From assembly GCA_946482325.1 (NCBI GenBank), contig CAMLRA010000211.1, positions 1 through 5,325 on the forward strand: 5,325 bases of DNA. The letters run 5' to 3'. The stretch's first letter is position 1. Each line of letters starts with the position of its first letter. The stretch comes from an uncultured Chromatiaceae bacterium (GTDB lineage Bacteria; Pseudomonadota; Gammaproteobacteria; Enterobacterales; Alteromonadaceae). The notes under the pieces were generated by a model, which worked only from the letters and a program-made list of their open reading frames with translations, made no database searches and was not told where the DNA came from. Positions 4,373-5,325 of the stretch are shown piece by piece. The position numbers and the translations under genes are program-made.

Positions 4373-5325
4373 TTGGACCAACAACAACGAATTCCGGTCA
4401 AAGTTGACATGCATAACCCTAAAGCGCCGGAACATTATCCGTCGCGTGATCGTATCTATGTGCGGGCGGTCAAAGGTTTGCACCAACGTCTGCGTCGCAA
4501 TATGGGTTTTGTCTTTATGGCGATGTTTTTTTTACTGCCTTGGTTGCAGTTTGAGGGACATCAGGCGGTGTTATTTGATTTGGACGAGCAGAAGTTCAAT
4601 ATCTTTGCGATGACGCTGTGGCCACAGGATTTCACTATCATGGCGTGGATCTTTGTGATCGGTGCTTATGCGCTGTTTTTTGTCACGACGTTCTACGGCC
4701 GGGTCTGGTGTGGCTATATGTGCCCGCAGACGGTGTGGACTTTTATTTTTATCTGGTTTGAAGAGAAAATTCAGGGTAACCGTAACCAGCGGATGAAGTT
4801 GGATAAAGACCCATGGAGCGGCCAGAAAGTCATGAAAAAAGGCCTGACCCATCTCGCCTGGCTGGCATTTTCGCTACTGACCTCGTTGATCTTCGTTGGT
4901 TATTTCACCCCGATTGACCAGCTGTTTATTGATTTCTTTACTGCACAAGCCAGCTTCTGGTCCGTCGTTTTTGTGCTGATTTTTATGTTCTGTACTTATG
5001 GCAATGCCGGCTGGATGCGTGAAATCATGTGTACCCACATTTGCCCGTATGCCCGCTTTCAGTCGGCCATGTTCGACAAAGACACTTTTACCGTGACCTA
5101 TGATGCGGCAAGAGGCGAAAATCGCGGTCCACGTTCACGCAAAGATACTGAATATAAGGCCAAAGGACTGGGTGACTGCATCGACTGTAACCTCTGCGTG
5201 CATGTCTGCCCAACCGGGATTGATATCCGTAATGGCCTGCAATATGAATGTATTAACTGTGGCGCCTGTATCGATGCCTGTGACGACACGATGGATAAAA
5301 TGGGCTATGCCAAAGGCTTAATCAG
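4373..5325 (+). CDS. ccoG: Cytochrome c oxidase accessory protein CcoG (RdxA/FixG family), 3' end outside window
   Basis: CcoG is a membrane iron-sulfur protein needed to assemble cbb3-type cytochrome c oxidase. In studied species it acts as a cupric reductase supplying Cu(I). The visible 317 residues are open to the right edge; the family usually has about 450-480, so the missing part is the last third with the periplasmic/Ig-like C-terminal domain. Membrane helices lie near 44-60, 88-106, 160-178 and 195-210. Conserved CxxxCP motifs are at 113-118 (WCGYMCPQT) and 220-225 (MCTHICPYARFQ). Two 4Fe-4S ferredoxin motifs follow: C269-C272-C275-C279P and C293-C296-C299-C303. The DDTMDKMGYAKGLI segment is typical of the family. 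The start is taken as TTG 4373 because of the good ribosome site; ATG 4409 would remove 12 residues. It is divergent from the small minus-strand gene and has its own promoter. No ccoNOQP genes are visible in the window. Confidence 0.96.
   Translation, partial: MDQQQRIPVKVDMHNPKAPEHYPSRDRIYVRAVKGLHQRLRRNMGFVFMAMFFLLPWLQFEGHQAVLFDLDEQKFNIFAMTLWPQDFTIMAWIFVIGAYALFFVTTFYGRVWCGYMCPQTVWTFIFIWFEEKIQGNRNQRMKLDKDPWSGQKVMKKGLTHLAWLAFSLLTSLIFVGYFTPIDQLFIDFFTAQASFWSVVFVLIFMFCTYGNAGWMREIMCTHICPYARFQSAMFDKDTFTVTYDAARGENRGPRSRKDTEYKAKGLGDCIDCNLCVHVCPTGIDIRNGLQYECINCGACIDACDDTMDKMGYAKGLI

Noticed and set aside
4571..4852. A 93-codon antisense open frame inside ccoG
   Set aside because: It lies opposite clear CcoG coding sequence with conserved membrane helices and motifs. 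It is a shadow frame.

Overview
The window looks like ordinary chromosomal DNA from a gammaproteobacterium of moderate GC. Three things suggest this: a PurT very close in length and sequence to the Escherichia coli enzyme, a CcoG typical of bacteria with cbb3-type terminal oxidases, and a surface-type protein ending in a PEP-CTERM-like tail. A marine or freshwater Alteromonadales/Chromatiaceae-type organism (Rheinheimera-like) would fit, but that placement is inference from style and cannot be proven here.

Layout from left to right. Positions 1-1065 (+) encode a secreted choice-of-anchor A protein, closed by a clear intrinsic terminator at about 1084-1108. A leader of about 200 nt with a small hairpin precedes purT (1313-2497, +), the formate-dependent GAR transformylase of purine synthesis. 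A 135-nt gap rich in dyad symmetry leads to a two-gene cassette. Its first gene is a ParA/MinD-type ATPase (2633-3331, +). The second is a small ribbon-helix-helix protein (3288-3635, +), and the two overlap by 44 nt. A perfect palindromic terminator (3639-3672) ends this cassette and also serves the convergent gene at 3689-4048 (-), which encodes a 119-residue protein with one N-terminal membrane anchor and unknown function. A 324-nt divergent intergenic region follows, holding two promoter candidates and a cluster of TGACAAC/GTTGACA motifs. ccoG then runs from a TTG start at 4373 (+) off the right edge.

The genes do not form one pathway. They are four or five independent transcription units: an extracellular or envelope protein, a purine enzyme, a partition-like ATPase plus DNA-binding partner, an orphan membrane-anchored protein, and a respiratory-oxidase assembly factor. 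The most interesting part is the ParA plus ribbon-helix-helix pair. It has the gene architecture of plasmid type Ib partition (ParF-ParG-like) but sits between housekeeping genes. The overlap carries a run of eight A in which loss of a single A would fuse the two reading frames. Candidate operators lie upstream of the pair. No tRNA, rRNA, CRISPR array, insertion sequence or integrase was seen.
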